From: Aliikangiella sp. G2MR2-5
GTDB lineage: Bacteria; Pseudomonadota; Gammaproteobacteria; Enterobacterales; Kangiellaceae
Length of the DNA stretch: 64,000 nt
Reading direction: 5' to 3'
Assembly: GCF_015687155.1 (NCBI RefSeq)
Contig: NZ_JADPQF010000008.1
Span: 124,001-188,000 of the forward strand
The notes under the pieces were generated by a model. It did no database searches, was not told the origin of the DNA, and saw only the letters and a program-made list of their open reading frames with translations. Positions 44,293-53,760 of this stretch are shown here, piece by piece (the first letter of the stretch is position 1; each line of letters opens with the position of its first letter). A program made the translations under genes and the position numbers.

Positions 44293-45612
44293 CTACTTGC
44301 ATTTTACCAGGCGCTCGACAGGTCTTTGCCAGAATAATAACTGCGTTCCTGCCCGGGCAAGTAAAAATAGTGATACTACGCTAATCACTGCTAAAGGTTG
44401 AAAGAGCAAGTCCTGATTTTGACCTGCCCAGCGCAGCGAACCAAAAATACTGAACCCGTAAAGGCTCGCAATTCCCACTTGGGCGAATGAAACTTTTAAC
44501 CACTGAATTGATAGCATCATTGGAAGAAAAATCAAGGACACTAACATGACGATGAGCAAACTACCGAAAACGATCTGGTAGTTAGTCTGAACCGGGGAAA
44601 GGAAGCTTAGAACCAGAGCTCCCACACTAAAAGTGAAAGCATTAGAAATAAAATTGATATCAACCTTGCGCAGAATAGTATTTTTTAACTGGCGATGATT
44701 ATTTGCGCTAAAAATATGGGCAAATGATTTAACCTGGGAAAATAACTGTCTTGACTCCAGAACAATTACCAAAAATGAAGCGGTGAGAAACATCGGGCTA
44801 AAAAGTTCCAGTAAGTTTTTGTCTTTCTTACTGGTCATCAATATAAATACGCCGACAATGATGAGGTAACCTAGCGATATCAGATTCAACTTTGTTTGCG
44901 GAAGAGATACAGCCCAGACCATATTTCCTTTAGGTCTAAGGATTAACTTTTCGGCGAGCAAGCTTAAGTAATAATTGATTTTGAAAACTAAAGTCGGCTT
45001 TATACTGGTTGATTCGGTAATGGTTATTCTAATGCGATCCGCGTTGTCCAGTTTTCGGAAATTTGACGCCAATTGCATTCGGTACAAAATGATAGCTGCA
45101 CCGCCTATCACAATTATTAGCGAGTAAATTTCAGGTATTCCAAAACTGGGCAATTGTGCCATACCTATTGGAAATGCAGGTATCAAGATCCGTAACAGCC
45201 ACTTATCTTCAAGTACGAGAGTGGAAGCATAGATTGCCGCACACAAAGGAACGAGTAAATAAAGCCAGCTTTTATCACCAAGGCTAAAGATGAGTCCAGG
45301 CAGGACCAGGCAGTAAATGGTGGTTACAATTATAAGAAAACTTTTTAGTAACGTTTTTCTAAAGTTAGGATTTACCTTCCACAAATAATACTGCTTCAGG
45401 CTCAACAAAGCCCCTCCCATATAGATTCCCGTAAAGGCACAAAGTACTATGTCGAGTACCAAAGATGCCTGAAAAGATTTCTCAGGCTCGAACCCGTTGT
45501 AGAGCGTGAGGAATTGAAAAAATAAAAAGAGGGCAAAGAGTAATGCGATAGCAATCATGGTGATCCATGAGTGAGATAACATCAACCACAAAGTACGCTT
45601 AATTTGTTGCAT
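44293..45612 (-). CDS. ABC-type transporter membrane protein, YtrA-type operon
   Basis: A 439-aa polytopic membrane protein with about ten hydrophobic helices and a soluble loop in the middle (residues about 190-215). It has no recognisable ABC-2 signature beyond topology, but its start overlaps the ATPase gene by 14 bp in the same operon, so it is the likely permease. GntR/YtrA-controlled ABC systems of this layout often respond to cell-wall antibiotics or envelope stress; that is a family generalisation. The substrate is unknown. Confidence 0.75.
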   Translation of the reverse strand: MQQIKRTLWLMLSHSWITMIAIALLFALFLFFQFLTLYNGFEPEKSFQASLVLDIVLCAFTGIYMGGALLSLKQYYLWKVNPNFRKTLLKSFLIIVTTIYCLVLPGLIFSLGDKSWLYLLVPLCAAIYASTLVLEDKWLLRILIPAFPIGMAQLPSFGIPEIYSLIIVIGGAAIILYRMQLASNFRKLDNADRIRITITESTSIKPTLVFKINYYLSLLAEKLILRPKGNMVWAVSLPQTKLNLISLGYLIIVGVFILMTSKKDKNLLELFSPMFLTASFLVIVLESRQLFSQVKSFAHIFSANNHRQLKNTILRKVDINFISNAFTFSVGALVLSFLSPVQTNYQIVFGSLLIVMLVSLIFLPMMLSIQWLKVSFAQVGIASLYGFSIFGSLRWAGQNQDLLFQPLAVISVVSLFLLARAGTQLLFWQRPVERLVKCK

Positions 45613-46486
45613 GGCTCACCTCCAGATACCAGTCTTCCAGCGACATCGGTAATTTTTCTACCTGAACGCCCGCGGCCTCTGCCATTGATTCAATCGGTTT
45701 TTCCAAGGGGGAAACAATGCTGGCTGTTGCACCATCGTGTCTTGAATGCCAGTTATGCAGAGCGTCAAAATATGGCAGCTTATCTACTCTTGAATCACCC
45801 GTTAGTTTCACATGAGCAATCGATGATTTCAGAGTATCTACATCGTAGTAGTGGTTGATTTCCCCATGAGCTAGCAATGCAACTTTGTTAGCTACTCTTT
45901 CCAGATCAGAAACGATATGGCTCGAAAAAATCACTGTAGAATTAAGATCACAGCTAAGTTCTATGAGCTCCGCCAGAAATTCCCTTCGCATACCTGGATC
46001 CAGGTGAGCAACGGGTTCATCCAGAATTAAAAGTTCCGGCTTACTGGAAAGTGCCTGAATGACATGAAGAATCTGACTTTGTCCACCGGACAGGTCTCCC
46101 ACTCGTTTTTTTGGATCCAAATTCCAGCGACTGCTCAGTTGAAAACAGTAGTCTCTGTCCCATTGTGGAAAGAAGCCTCCGAGATATTCGAGGAATGTTT
46201 TCACATTCATCCATTCAAACCCTTTAATATCCTGCGCAACAAAAGCAACTTTTTCCCGCCTCTCCTGTTGCATATCGTTCCAGTGACTATCCCATATTCT
46301 GATCTCGCCTGAAGAGGCATCACGCAGTCCCATAAGGGTTTCAAGCAAGGTGCTTTTACCTGCACCATTTTTGCCGAGGAGTGCCACTATATCTCCTTGC
46401 TCGACTTGCCAGTTAAGCTGGTTGAGCACATGTTGCTGACCATAGGCTTTGGTCAAGCTGTTGATTGAAATGATGGGTGAGTTCAT
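45599..46486 (-). CDS. ABC transporter ATP-binding protein
   Basis: A 295-aa ATPase. Walker A is LLGKNGAGKSTLLE (about residues 36-49), the signature is VGDLSGGQSQ, and Walker B is LLILDEPVAHLDPG, followed by the switch His in IFSSHIVSDLERV. After the ATPase core (about 215 aa) there is a C-terminal extension of about 75 residues as in drug/bacitracin-type ABC-2 ATPases. It pairs with the overlapping membrane protein gene and lies 45 bp after the gntR-type gene. Confidence 0.92.
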   Translation of the reverse strand: MNSPIISINSLTKAYGQQHVLNQLNWQVEQGDIVALLGKNGAGKSTLLETLMGLRDASSGEIRIWDSHWNDMQQERREKVAFVAQDIKGFEWMNVKTFLEYLGGFFPQWDRDYCFQLSSRWNLDPKKRVGDLSGGQSQILHVIQALSSKPELLILDEPVAHLDPGMRREFLAELIELSCDLNSTVIFSSHIVSDLERVANKVALLAHGEINHYYDVDTLKSSIAHVKLTGDSRVDKLPYFDALHNWHSRHDGATASIVSPLEKPIESMAEAAGVQVEKLPMSLEDWYLEVSHATN

Positions 46487-46531
46487 ACCTTGTTCCTCAA
46501 ATCTCTAGATTTCTGCAAAGAGTACTGCTAA

Positions 46532-46930
46532 CTATTTAGCACCGTTGTCAATAGACAGGTACTGTTGAACTAGCGTGATAATAGCTTCATCATCCAGTTC
46601 TTCTGTTCGAGCCTGTTTTATGAAATTTAAAAGTGGCTGTTCCAGTTCTGCGGATATATCCTGGCCTTCAACCTGCTCGGCAACTAACATTCCTACACCT
46701 CGTTTGCGCAAAAGCACACCTTCTATTTCTAGTTGAGCGAAAGCTTTTGAAATAGTCATGGGGTTGATTTGCAGCGCACTTGCCAGGTTACGTACCGACG
46801 GCAATTGCTCTCCGGGTTTTAACAGATTCATTCTGATCGCCTGTTTAATTTGATCGATAAGTTGACGGTAAATCGGAATGCCGGAGCTTCCGTTTAGCGA
46901 AAACAAACTGACCATGTTGCTGGTTGTCAC
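46532..46930 (-). CDS. GntR-family transcription regulator, YtrA subfamily
   Basis: A 132-aa repressor-type protein: an N-terminal winged helix-turn-helix (IPIYRQLIDQIKQAIRMNLL, then LPSVRNLASALQINPMTISKAF) and only a short helical C-terminal dimerisation part, which is the YtrA subfamily pattern. The start is GTG at 46930, with AGGGA 8-10 nt upstream. It is the first gene of the gntR-ATPase-permease operon. Three GTGTAYTA repeats 20 bp apart at 46989-47037 lie before it and are its likely operator. Confidence 0.9.
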   Translation of the reverse strand: MTTSNMVSLFSLNGSSGIPIYRQLIDQIKQAIRMNLLKPGEQLPSVRNLASALQINPMTISKAFAQLEIEGVLLRKRGVGMLVAEQVEGQDISAELEQPLLNFIKQARTEELDDEAIITLVQQYLSIDNGAK

Positions 46931-46988
46931 TGAGTAATCCCTATTTTTTGTTTTTAGCGCTTGAGCAGATATTATTTTCTGCTTAGGA

Positions 46989-47055
46989 GTGTACTAGCGC
47001 ATCAACAAGTGTATTAGTATTAATATTGGTGTATTAATATAATGATACAGTGGGC
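46989..47055. promoter_or_regulatory. Candidate YtrA-type operator array
   Basis: GTGTACTAG at 46989, GTGTATTAG at 47009 and GTGTATTAA at 47029 are direct repeats exactly 20 bp apart, about two helical turns. The third also forms an imperfect inverted repeat with ATACAG at 47046-47051. The array lies 59 bp upstream of the gntR-type gene and 150 bp or more upstream of divergent ybiT. YtrA-family regulators bind AT-rich GTGTAxTA-like sites, so autoregulation is likely. Confidence 0.65.
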
Positions 47056-47206
47056 GTTCAATTGTCAACTTAATAATGCATTTACTGCTTACTTTCTGAG
47101 CAAACTAGGCTAAAATGCGCGGCCTTTGAGTCTGAGTTGTCAATCTTAAAGTTTGGGTAACCACTTAAGACTCATCTCTAACTAATTGAATTTAAGGTGT
47201 TTTAAG

Positions 47207-48799
47207 TTGATTTCTACAGCCAATATCACAATGCAGTTTGGTGCCAAGCCATTATTTGAAAATATCTCAGTCAAGTTTGGCGAAGGTAATCGCTACGGTC
47301 TGATCGGAGCTAACGGCTGTGGAAAGTCCACTTTCATGAAAATACTATCTGGTGTATTGGAGCCTTCAGCCGGACAGGTTATTACTGACCCAAATGAACG
47401 AATTGGTGTTCTCGGCCAGGATCAGTTCGCTTTCGAAGCGTTTACCGTTATTGATACGGTAATAATGGGTCACAAAGAACTATGGGAAGTGAAAAAGGAA
47501 CGCGATCGCATTTATAGCCTGCCGGAAATGAGCGAAGATGAAGGTATGCTGGTTGCGGATCTGGAAGTGAAGTTTGCAGAAATGGACGGTTATACCGCAG
47601 AATCCAGAGCGGGCGAATTACTGCTTGGGCTGGACATTCCAACAGAACAACACTTTGGTCCTATGAGCGCTGTTGCCCCTGGCTGGAAACTTCGAGTTTT
47701 GCTTGCGCAGGCTCTGTTTGCCGATCCTGATATCATGTTACTCGACGAGCCAACCAATAACCTCGATATTAATACCATTCGCTGGTTGGAAGATATTTTA
47801 AATCAGCGCCAGTCAACCATGATTATCATTTCCCATGACCGTCATTTCCTCAACAGTGTATGTACCCACATGGCTGATCTCGATTATGGTGAGCTTCGAT
47901 TGTTCCCGGGCAACTACGATGAATATATGACCGCAGCGACTCAGGCAAGAGAAAGACTACTTGCCGATAACGCCAAGAAAAAAGCACAAATCGCCGAGCT
48001 GCAAACTTTCGTGTCGCGATTCTCAGCCAACGCTTCCAAAGCGAAACAGGCGACCTCTCGCGCCAAACAGATTGAAAAAATTCAGCTGGAAGAAGTTAAA
48101 CCTTCGAGTCGTCAAAGTCCGTTTATTCGCTTTACTCAGGAAAAGAAACTCTACCGATTGGCGCTTGAGCTGGAAAATATTTCAAATGGTTATGATGAAT
48201 TACTGTTCAAAGACTTTAGTTTGATGCTCGAAGTTGGCGAACGCGTTGCCGTTATTGGTCCTAACGGGATTGGTAAAACAACCTTTCTGAAAACCCTTAT
48301 TGGTGAAATGCCTGTTAAATCAGGCGAGATTAAATGGTCAGAAAACGTCAATATTGGCTATTACGCTCAGGACCACAATGAAGACTTTTCAGAAGATATG
48401 AACCTGTTTGACTGGATGAGCCAGTGGCGAAACGAAGGTGATGACGAACAAGCTGTACGCGGCATTCTCGGCAGAATGCTGTTTTCTCAGGACGACATCA
48501 AAAAATCGGTGACTAAACTTTCTGGTGGTGAAAAAGGGCGCATGATGTTCGGTAAATTGATTATGCAGCAGCCCAATGTCTTAATTATGGACGAGCCCAC
48601 CAATCACATGGATATGGAGTCAATCGAAGCTCTCAACCTGGCGCTCGAGCACTATGACGGAACTCTCATCTTCGTATCCCATGACCGTGAGTTTGTGTCT
48701 TCATTGGCAACTCGAGTGCTGGATATGAAAACAGATACTATTGTTAACTTTGAAGGTAAGTACGAAGATTATTTGTCTTCGCAGGGAATTGTTTCCTAG
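47207..48799 (+). CDS. ybiT: ABC-F family ATPase YbiT
   Basis: A soluble ABC-F protein with two nucleotide-binding domains joined by a linker, acting on the ribosome as a translation factor. First domain: [15 protein letters not shown], the signature region [16 protein letters not shown] and [10 protein letters not shown]. Linker at about 240-310 with [15 protein letters not shown]. Second domain: [28 protein letters not shown] and [10 protein letters not shown]. The N-terminus [23 protein letters not shown] and the overall pattern match E. coli YbiT, not EttA or Uup. The start is TTG at 47207, with AAGGTG 8 nt upstream; an upstream TTG at 47186 is also in frame. It gives 530 aa, and a strong terminator follows. 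Confidence 0.93.
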   Translation: MISTANITMQFGAKPLFENISVKFGEGNRYGLIGANGCGKSTFMKILSGVLEPSAGQVITDPNERIGVLGQDQFAFEAFTVIDTVIMGHKELWEVKKERDRIYSLPEMSEDEGMLVADLEVKFAEMDGYTAESRAGELLLGLDIPTEQHFGPMSAVAPGWKLRVLLAQALFADPDIMLLDEPTNNLDINTIRWLEDILNQRQSTMIIISHDRHFLNSVCTHMADLDYGELRLFPGNYDEYMTAATQARERLLADNAKKKAQIAELQTFVSRFSANASKAKQATSRAKQIEKIQLEEVKPSSRQSPFIRFTQEKKLYRLALELENISNGYDELLFKDFSLMLEVGERVAVIGPNGIGKTTFLKTLIGEMPVKSGEIKWSENVNIGYYAQDHNEDFSEDMNLFDWMSQWRNEGDDEQAVRGILGRMLFSQDDIKKSVTKLSGGEKGRMMFGKLIMQQPNVLIMDEPTNHMDMESIEALNLALEHYDGTLIFVSHDREFVSSLATRVLDMKTDTIVNFEGKYEDYLSSQGIVS

Positions 48800-48830
48800 T
48801 TTAGCATCAAGGTCTCCCTGTCAGATCTCA

Positions 48831-48867
48831 AAGCCTGGCTCGAAGAATAGTTGAGCCAGGCTTTTTT
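48831..48867 (+). terminator. Rho-independent terminator after ybiT
   Basis: AAGCCTGGCTC (48831-48841) pairs perfectly with GAGCCAGGCTT (48853-48863) over an 11-nt loop and is followed by TTTT. Confidence 0.92.
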
Positions 48868-48936
48868 ATCAAAGTAAAAGTCATGTTCTTATACTTGTCT
48901 CTTCGAGTTTGCTTATTTAAAATCTTGATCTGTTTA

Positions 48937-48952
48937 AAATCAATATTGATTT
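48937..48952. promoter_or_regulatory. 16-bp perfect palindrome before the GNAT gene
   Basis: AAATCAATATTGATTT is a perfect inverted repeat ending only 3-4 bp before the ribosome site (CTGGAG, about 48956-48961) of the acetyltransferase gene. It could be an operator or the AT-rich core of the promoter; no regulator can be named. Confidence 0.35.
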
Positions 48953-48969
48953 AACCTGGAGTTCTCTAC

Positions 48970-49497
48970 TTGGACCCGGGACTGGACTCAGGACATCCAT
49001 TGACTAGTATTCAGCAAGCATCGCCCACAAATTCAATCCTATTGAAACTGGCAGAAAGCCCGGAGGAGATAGAATCCGCCGCTCGGCTTTTTAGAGAGTA
49101 TCAGCAATTTCTGAAGGTTGATCTTTGCTTTCAGAGCTTTGAGCAGGAGCTGGCAACATTACCCGGAAAGTATGCCGCACCCGATGGTGCTATTTACCTC
49201 GCCTATTATCAAGGGAAGGCAGTTGGTTGCGTCGCAGTCAGGCCGATTAAAGATGATATTTGCGAGATGAAGCGTCTCTATGTCAAACCTGAGGTTCAAG
49301 GTTTGGCTATTGGTCGAAAACTGGCAACGCTCGTCATCGAAAAAGCGAAGAGAATAGGATACAAAAGAATGCAGCTCGATACGCTGGAACGCCTACAAGC
49401 AGCGCTTAGCCTGTATGAAAGTCTGGGCTTCAAGCGAATCGATTCTTACTATGAAAACCCACTGCCGGAAGTAGTTTTCATGGAGTTGAAGCTTTAG
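48970..49497 (+). CDS. GNAT-family N-acetyltransferase
   Basis: A 175-aa acetyl-CoA-dependent acetyltransferase. The core includes the acetyl-CoA-binding loop KRLYVKPEVQGLAIGRKLATLVIEKAK (Q/R-x-x-G-x-G/A variant) and the C-terminal strand ALSLYESLGFKRIDSYYENP. The start TTG at 48970 has a CTGGAG ribosome site about 8 nt before it; no ATG lies before the conserved region. The acceptor substrate is unknown. It is the last inserted gene before ybgC. Confidence 0.85.
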   Translation: MDPGLDSGHPLTSIQQASPTNSILLKLAESPEEIESAARLFREYQQFLKVDLCFQSFEQELATLPGKYAAPDGAIYLAYYQGKAVGCVAVRPIKDDICEMKRLYVKPEVQGLAIGRKLATLVIEKAKRIGYKRMQLDTLERLQAALSLYESLGFKRIDSYYENPLPEVVFMELKL

Positions 49498-49704
49498 CGC
49501 AGACGGGAGCCTTATTACCGTTTTTTCTAACAAAAGTACAAATTTTCAATAATTTAGCGGCAGCTCCTCACAAATTACTCAAATTTGCCACTTTTTTACA
49601 TATTAGCGGTTAATTTCTCCTCATCAATTGGTTATAGTTCCCAAACTTTAGGTGCCGGGCATAGATAACTCCGGTTTTTGTACTCCAATTAAGTAAAACA
49701 GACG

Positions 49705-50118
49705 ATGTCGAAGGAATTTATTTGGCCCATCAATGTCTATTACGAGGACACTGATGCGGGAAATGTGGTTTATCACGCCAATTACTTAAAATTTTTTGAA
49801 AGGGCTAGAAGTGAGTGGCTCAAGTATCTCGAAATTGATCAAGCTGCCCTGTTAGCTGAGGACATTGCTTTTGCTGTCGCTAAATCGGATGTTGATTACC
49901 TTTACCCGGCAAGATTTAATGATGAGCTGGAAGTTGTCAGTGAAATAAAAGACGTTCGCGGTGCGAGTCTGACTTTTGTGCAAAAACTTTTTCATAAAGG
50001 CGAGCGTCAAAAAATATTATGCCAGGCCACGATTAATGTGGTTTGTTTAAAACTAAAAGCATTTAAACCTTGTCGTATGCCGGCAGCTATTAGGGAGGAG
50101 TTTCAGCGTGTCAGCTGA
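49705..50118 (+). CDS. ybgC: Acyl-CoA thioesterase YbgC
   Basis: A 137-aa hot-dog-fold thioesterase of the Tol-Pal locus. The active-site motif YYEDTDAGNVVYHANYLKFFERARSEWL is textbook YbgC (Asp in DTDAGNVVYH). It overlaps tolQ by 11 bp and heads the ybgC-tolQRAB set. A role in phospholipid or acyl turnover linked to the envelope is known for the family. Confidence 0.95.
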   Translation: MSKEFIWPINVYYEDTDAGNVVYHANYLKFFERARSEWLKYLEIDQAALLAEDIAFAVAKSDVDYLYPARFNDELEVVSEIKDVRGASLTFVQKLFHKGERQKILCQATINVVCLKLKAFKPCRMPAAIREEFQRVS

Positions 50119-50797
50119 TATGTCTATTTTAAACCTGTTTCTTGAGGCCAGTGTTGTTGTTCAGCTGGTTATGATAGGACTGCTCATTCTCTCCATTGTT
50201 TCCTGGGGAATGATTGTTGAGCGCAGTCGGGGACTCAAATCTGCGGTTGTTGCCGGTAACAAATTCGAGGAACGTTTCTGGTCAGGAATTGATCTGAGCA
50301 AGTTATATAGTGACTTAACCAGTCGACAATCCCAGCCTTCAGGTATGGAATTGCTCTTTATGGCTGGCTATCGCGAGTTTGCCCGTCTTCGCAAGCAGAC
50401 TGGGACTTCACCTCAAGCGGTTATGGATGGAACTCACCGAGCCATGCGAGTTGCCTTTTCAAGAGAGATTGACAAGGTAGAAGTTCACTTATCGTTTCTT
50501 GCCACGGTTGGTTCAACCACGCCGTACGTCGGTCTTTTTGGGACTGTATGGGGAATTATGAACTCCTTTATTGCGCTCGGCTCCGTTAAACAGGCAACGC
50601 TTTCTATGGTCGCGCCTGGTATTGCTGAGGCTTTGATTGCTACGGCAATGGGGTTGTTTGCTGCGATCCCGGCGGTTATTTTCTACAACCGTTTTACTCA
50701 CCAGGTACAGCGAATAGAAACCCAGTATGAAAACTTTGTAGAAGAGTTTTCCGGTATTTTGCATCGTAAAGCCCACACCAAGGCTGCGGCGCAATAG
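50108..50797 (+). CDS. tolQ: Tol-Pal system protein TolQ
   Basis: A 229-aa inner-membrane proton-channel subunit of the Tol-Pal motor (MotA/TolQ/ExbB family). Three helices at about 13-33, 135-157 and 170-192, with the conserved TVGSTTPYVGLFGTVWGIM and ATAMGLFAAIPAVIFYN. The start is GTG at 50108 inside ybgC, supported by a strong GGGAGGAG ribosome site 7 nt before it. Confidence 0.96.
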   Translation: MSADMSILNLFLEASVVVQLVMIGLLILSIVSWGMIVERSRGLKSAVVAGNKFEERFWSGIDLSKLYSDLTSRQSQPSGMELLFMAGYREFARLRKQTGTSPQAVMDGTHRAMRVAFSREIDKVEVHLSFLATVGSTTPYVGLFGTVWGIMNSFIALGSVKQATLSMVAPGIAEALIATAMGLFAAIPAVIFYNRFTHQVQRIETQYENFVEEFSGILHRKAHTKAAAQ

Positions 50798-50830
50798 TTG
50801 CTCGAACGTTAAGGTAGTGAAATTGATTTT

Positions 50831-51268
50831 ATGAGTCAGGTTCCAATCAGAAGAAATAACAAGCGCCGACCGGTCGCCGAAATCAATGTGGTGCCCTATA
50901 TCGACGTAATGTTGGTGTTGCTGGTTATTTTTATGATTACCGCACCTTTGATCACGGCAGGTGTCGACGTCGAATTGCCTCAGGCGAATGCAGAGCCTGT
51001 ATCGGCTAATGACGAGCCGCCGCTAATCGCCAGTATCGATGCCAGTGGTAACTATTACTTGTCGGTGGGAGAGTCGCGAGATCAGGCGCTTGAGCCGCAT
51101 GAGCTTGTAGAGTTAATCGCCGCTCATCGAAAGCTCAACCCCAATGCCAAAGTCATGATCAACGGTGACCGCAATGTCGCCTACGATAAAGTGGTTCGAT
51201 TGATGGTGATGATTCAGTCGGAAACCGGGATCGAATCTGTAGGGTTGATGACCGATCCGGAAGAATAA
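50831..51268 (+). CDS. tolR: Tol-Pal system protein TolR
   Basis: A 145-aa inner-membrane protein of the ExbD/TolR family: short cytoplasmic N-terminus, one helix (about 22-42) with the proton-path Asp25 in VVPYIDVMLVLLVIFM, and a periplasmic domain (about 60-145). It works with TolQ to energise TolA. Confidence 0.96.
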   Translation: MSQVPIRRNNKRRPVAEINVVPYIDVMLVLLVIFMITAPLITAGVDVELPQANAEPVSANDEPPLIASIDASGNYYLSVGESRDQALEPHELVELIAAHRKLNPNAKVMINGDRNVAYDKVVRLMVMIQSETGIESVGLMTDPEE

Positions 51269-51383
51269 AGATTAAGGTTGCGGGAAGCTCTCGAGGTTCG
51301 GATAGCGTGTCTTGAGTGACGGGCGGCACGGTAAAGCATACCGATTTAAAAGTTAAAGTATTAGTTGTTTAAGAATCTAAAGA

Positions 51384-52262
51384 ATGAATTTAAAAAAAGC
51401 CATCATCATATCTATCGCTGCTCACATCATATTGTTGGCACTATTGGTGGCGAATTTCCAGTTTTCAAAAATTGAGGTGAAACCATCCGGTCAGCCTCAA
51501 CCGAAAATTAATGCGACCGCGGTTAATAGCAAACGGGTAGAGCAACTGGTCGAAAAGTTGAAGAAAGAACGACTGGATAAAAGCCGTAAAGAAAAGCAAC
51601 GGCTGGAAGATTTAAAGAAAGCTGAAGAGGCAGCCAAAAAACGGCGTATCGAAGAAGAGAAAAAAGCCGCGGATGCTCGCAAGAAAAAGGAAGATGCCGA
51701 GCGCAAGAGAAAAGCCGAAGAAAAGAAAACGGCTGACTTAAAGAAAAAGCGAATTAAGGAAGAAGAGGAAAAGAAGAAAAAAGCCGAGGCTGAGCGTAAG
51801 AAAAAGGCAGAAGCAGAGAAAAAACGTAAAGCAGAGGAAGAGCGTAAACGTAAAGCCAAAGAAGAAGCTGAACGCAAACGCAAAGAAGCCGAAGAAAAGG
51901 CACGTCAGGAAGCCTTGGAAAAAGAAATGCAGGCAGCGATGGAAGCCGAAGCGGCTGAGCTAGCAGCTGCACATCAGCAGCAGGTTATGAGTGAAGTTGA
52001 TAAATATAACTTACTCATCGAAGGAAAGATTAAGCGGAACTGGTTTAAACCGGAGAATCCTGGAGACTGTACTTTCCGAATTCGACTGGCACCAGGAGGC
52101 CTTGTCATTGACATTCAGGTGCTCGGTGGTGATACCGCTTATTGCGAGTCAGGACGTAGAGCTATTCTTAGAGCTGAACCTCTTCCAGTATCCAACGATC
52201 CGGATGTATTTGAAGTTTTAAAAGTTAGAACCTTTAAATTAGAAAATGAGAAAAATGAATAG
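51384..52262 (+). CDS. tolA: Tol-Pal system protein TolA
   Basis: A 292-aa protein with one N-terminal helix (about 6-25). A very long Lys/Glu/Ala-rich helical rod follows (about 55-200; repeats such as EERKRKAKEEAERKRKEAEEK). The C-terminal globular domain (about 205-292) has the TolA pattern with paired cysteines (GDCTFRIRLAPGG and DTAYCESGRRAI). It spans the periplasm to reach TolB and Pal. It overlaps the tolB start by up to 17 bp. Confidence 0.95.
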   Translation: MNLKKAIIISIAAHIILLALLVANFQFSKIEVKPSGQPQPKINATAVNSKRVEQLVEKLKKERLDKSRKEKQRLEDLKKAEEAAKKRRIEEEKKAADARKKKEDAERKRKAEEKKTADLKKKRIKEEEEKKKKAEAERKKKAEAEKKRKAEEERKRKAKEEAERKRKEAEEKARQEALEKEMQAAMEAEAAELAAAHQQQVMSEVDKYNLLIEGKIKRNWFKPENPGDCTFRIRLAPGGLVIDIQVLGGDTAYCESGRRAILRAEPLPVSNDPDVFEVLKVRTFKLENEKNE

Positions 52263-53607
52263 AAGTTTTAGGGCGATAGTTGTTTTTATTCTGGCGTTTG
52301 CTTTTAGTGCTGCGCAAGCAGAAGAAGTGAAGCTGGATTTTGTTATTAGTGAAGGTATCGATGGCGCAAGACCGGTTGCCGTACTCCCTTTTTCCTGGAA
52401 AGGGACATCGGTCAATGCTCCCAGCGAAGTGGCGACCGTTATCGGCGCTGACTTACGCCGCAGTGGCCGCTTTAACCCTATGGCCCGTCACGAATTACTG
52501 CAACAAGTCTACAAGTACGAAGACGTTAATCTCCAGCTATGGCGAGAGAAAGGGATTGAAGCGGTTGTAGTGGGTCAGATCGAAGAGCAGCCTGATGGTC
52601 GGCTGAAAGTCAGTTATGAGCTGGTCGATGTTTTTCAGAAAGAACAGGAAGTGAGAAATGGTGAACTGGTGACAGTCGATCGTAATCGACTGGATGGATA
52701 CTCTTCAATTGTCAGAGCCAAAGACTTGCGCTTTCACGCGCATCGTATTGCGGACCGGATATACGAAAAGCTGACCGGAGAAAGGGGAGCATTTGCTACT
52801 CGTATCGCCTATGTCAGTGTTGATCGCTCTCAGAGTAAGCCGTATCGCCTCATGGTGGCCGATTCTGATGGATACGCACCGCAAACATTGTTTGCTTCGC
52901 ATGAGCCGATTATGTCGCCTGCATGGTCACCTGATGCCCAAAAGCTAGCCTATGTTTCTTTTGAAAATGGCCGCTCAGAAGTTTATATCCAGAGTCTTTA
53001 TGTTGCCGGAGACAGGAAGCGAGTAGCAGCATTTGAAGGGATTAACAGTGCACCTTCATTCTCGCCTGATGGTCGCAGACTAGCCTTGACTTTATCTCGT
53101 GATGGTAATCCAGAGATTTATGTCCTGGATCTGGTAAGTTTCCGCTTCTCCAGAATTACTCGAAACACCAGCTCAATTGAAACTGAAGCCAGCTGGACGC
53201 CCGATGGTCAAACCTTGTTATTTACTTCAGATCGAGGACGTGGTCCTCAGATATACCGCCAAAACCTGGCGAGTAACCGTGCACACCGAATTACCTGGGA
53301 AGGAAACTATAATGCTAGCGCTTCTTTGACCCCGGACGGCAAAACCATGGTACTGATAAACCGGACTAACGGAGTTTTCCATGTGGCAGTGCAAGATATG
53401 GAGTCCAACGCCATGCAAACCCTGACTAAAACCCAATTGGATGAGTCGCCAAGTCTGGCTCCAAACGGGAGTATGGTGATTTATGCCACGGTTTATGGAA
53501 ATCGACAGGTTCTGTCAGTGGTTTCTACCGATGGACGCTTTAAAGCGCGCTTGCCTTCGCGTCAGGGAGAGGTAAAAGCACCTGTCTGGTCGCCTTTTCT
53601 GGATTGA
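52246..53607 (+). CDS. tolB: Tol-Pal system translocation protein TolB
   Basis: A 453-aa periplasmic protein: signal peptide (AIVVFILAFAFSAAQA), N-terminal alpha/beta domain (about 30-165) and a six-bladed beta-propeller made of repeated SPDGRRLAL- and TPDGQTLLF-type blades that binds Pal. Start codons at 52246 and 52255 are both possible; the second gives a more usual signal-peptide length. It overlaps the end of tolA. Confidence 0.96.
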   Translation: MRKMNRSFRAIVVFILAFAFSAAQAEEVKLDFVISEGIDGARPVAVLPFSWKGTSVNAPSEVATVIGADLRRSGRFNPMARHELLQQVYKYEDVNLQLWREKGIEAVVVGQIEEQPDGRLKVSYELVDVFQKEQEVRNGELVTVDRNRLDGYSSIVRAKDLRFHAHRIADRIYEKLTGERGAFATRIAYVSVDRSQSKPYRLMVADSDGYAPQTLFASHEPIMSPAWSPDAQKLAYVSFENGRSEVYIQSLYVAGDRKRVAAFEGINSAPSFSPDGRRLALTLSRDGNPEIYVLDLVSFRFSRITRNTSSIETEASWTPDGQTLLFTSDRGRGPQIYRQNLASNRAHRITWEGNYNASASLTPDGKTMVLINRTNGVFHVAVQDMESNAMQTLTKTQLDESPSLAPNGSMVIYATVYGNRQVLSVVSTDGRFKARLPSRQGEVKAPVWSPFLD

Positions 53608-53760
53608 TAGCTTGGAAAGGAAAGGCTATAGTCCGTATTTAAGTAGATATGACGGGGCTTATTATTAGAGTAACCTCTCAAATTTACCTAAAATAGTGAA
53701 ATTTTCATTAGAACGTCGGGCAACTATGTGACCGATGTCAGGAGTTTGATAAATCTGTCA

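Noticed and set aside
48925-48943. FNR-like half-sites TTGAT and ATCAA before the GNAT gene
   Set aside because: The half-sites are 9 bp apart instead of 4, which FNR-family proteins do not accept.
51497-51883. Long Ser/Phe-rich open frame opposite tolA
   Set aside because: It is the mirror of the Lys/Glu/Ala-rich TolA rod; such low-complexity codon use opens the opposite strand by chance.
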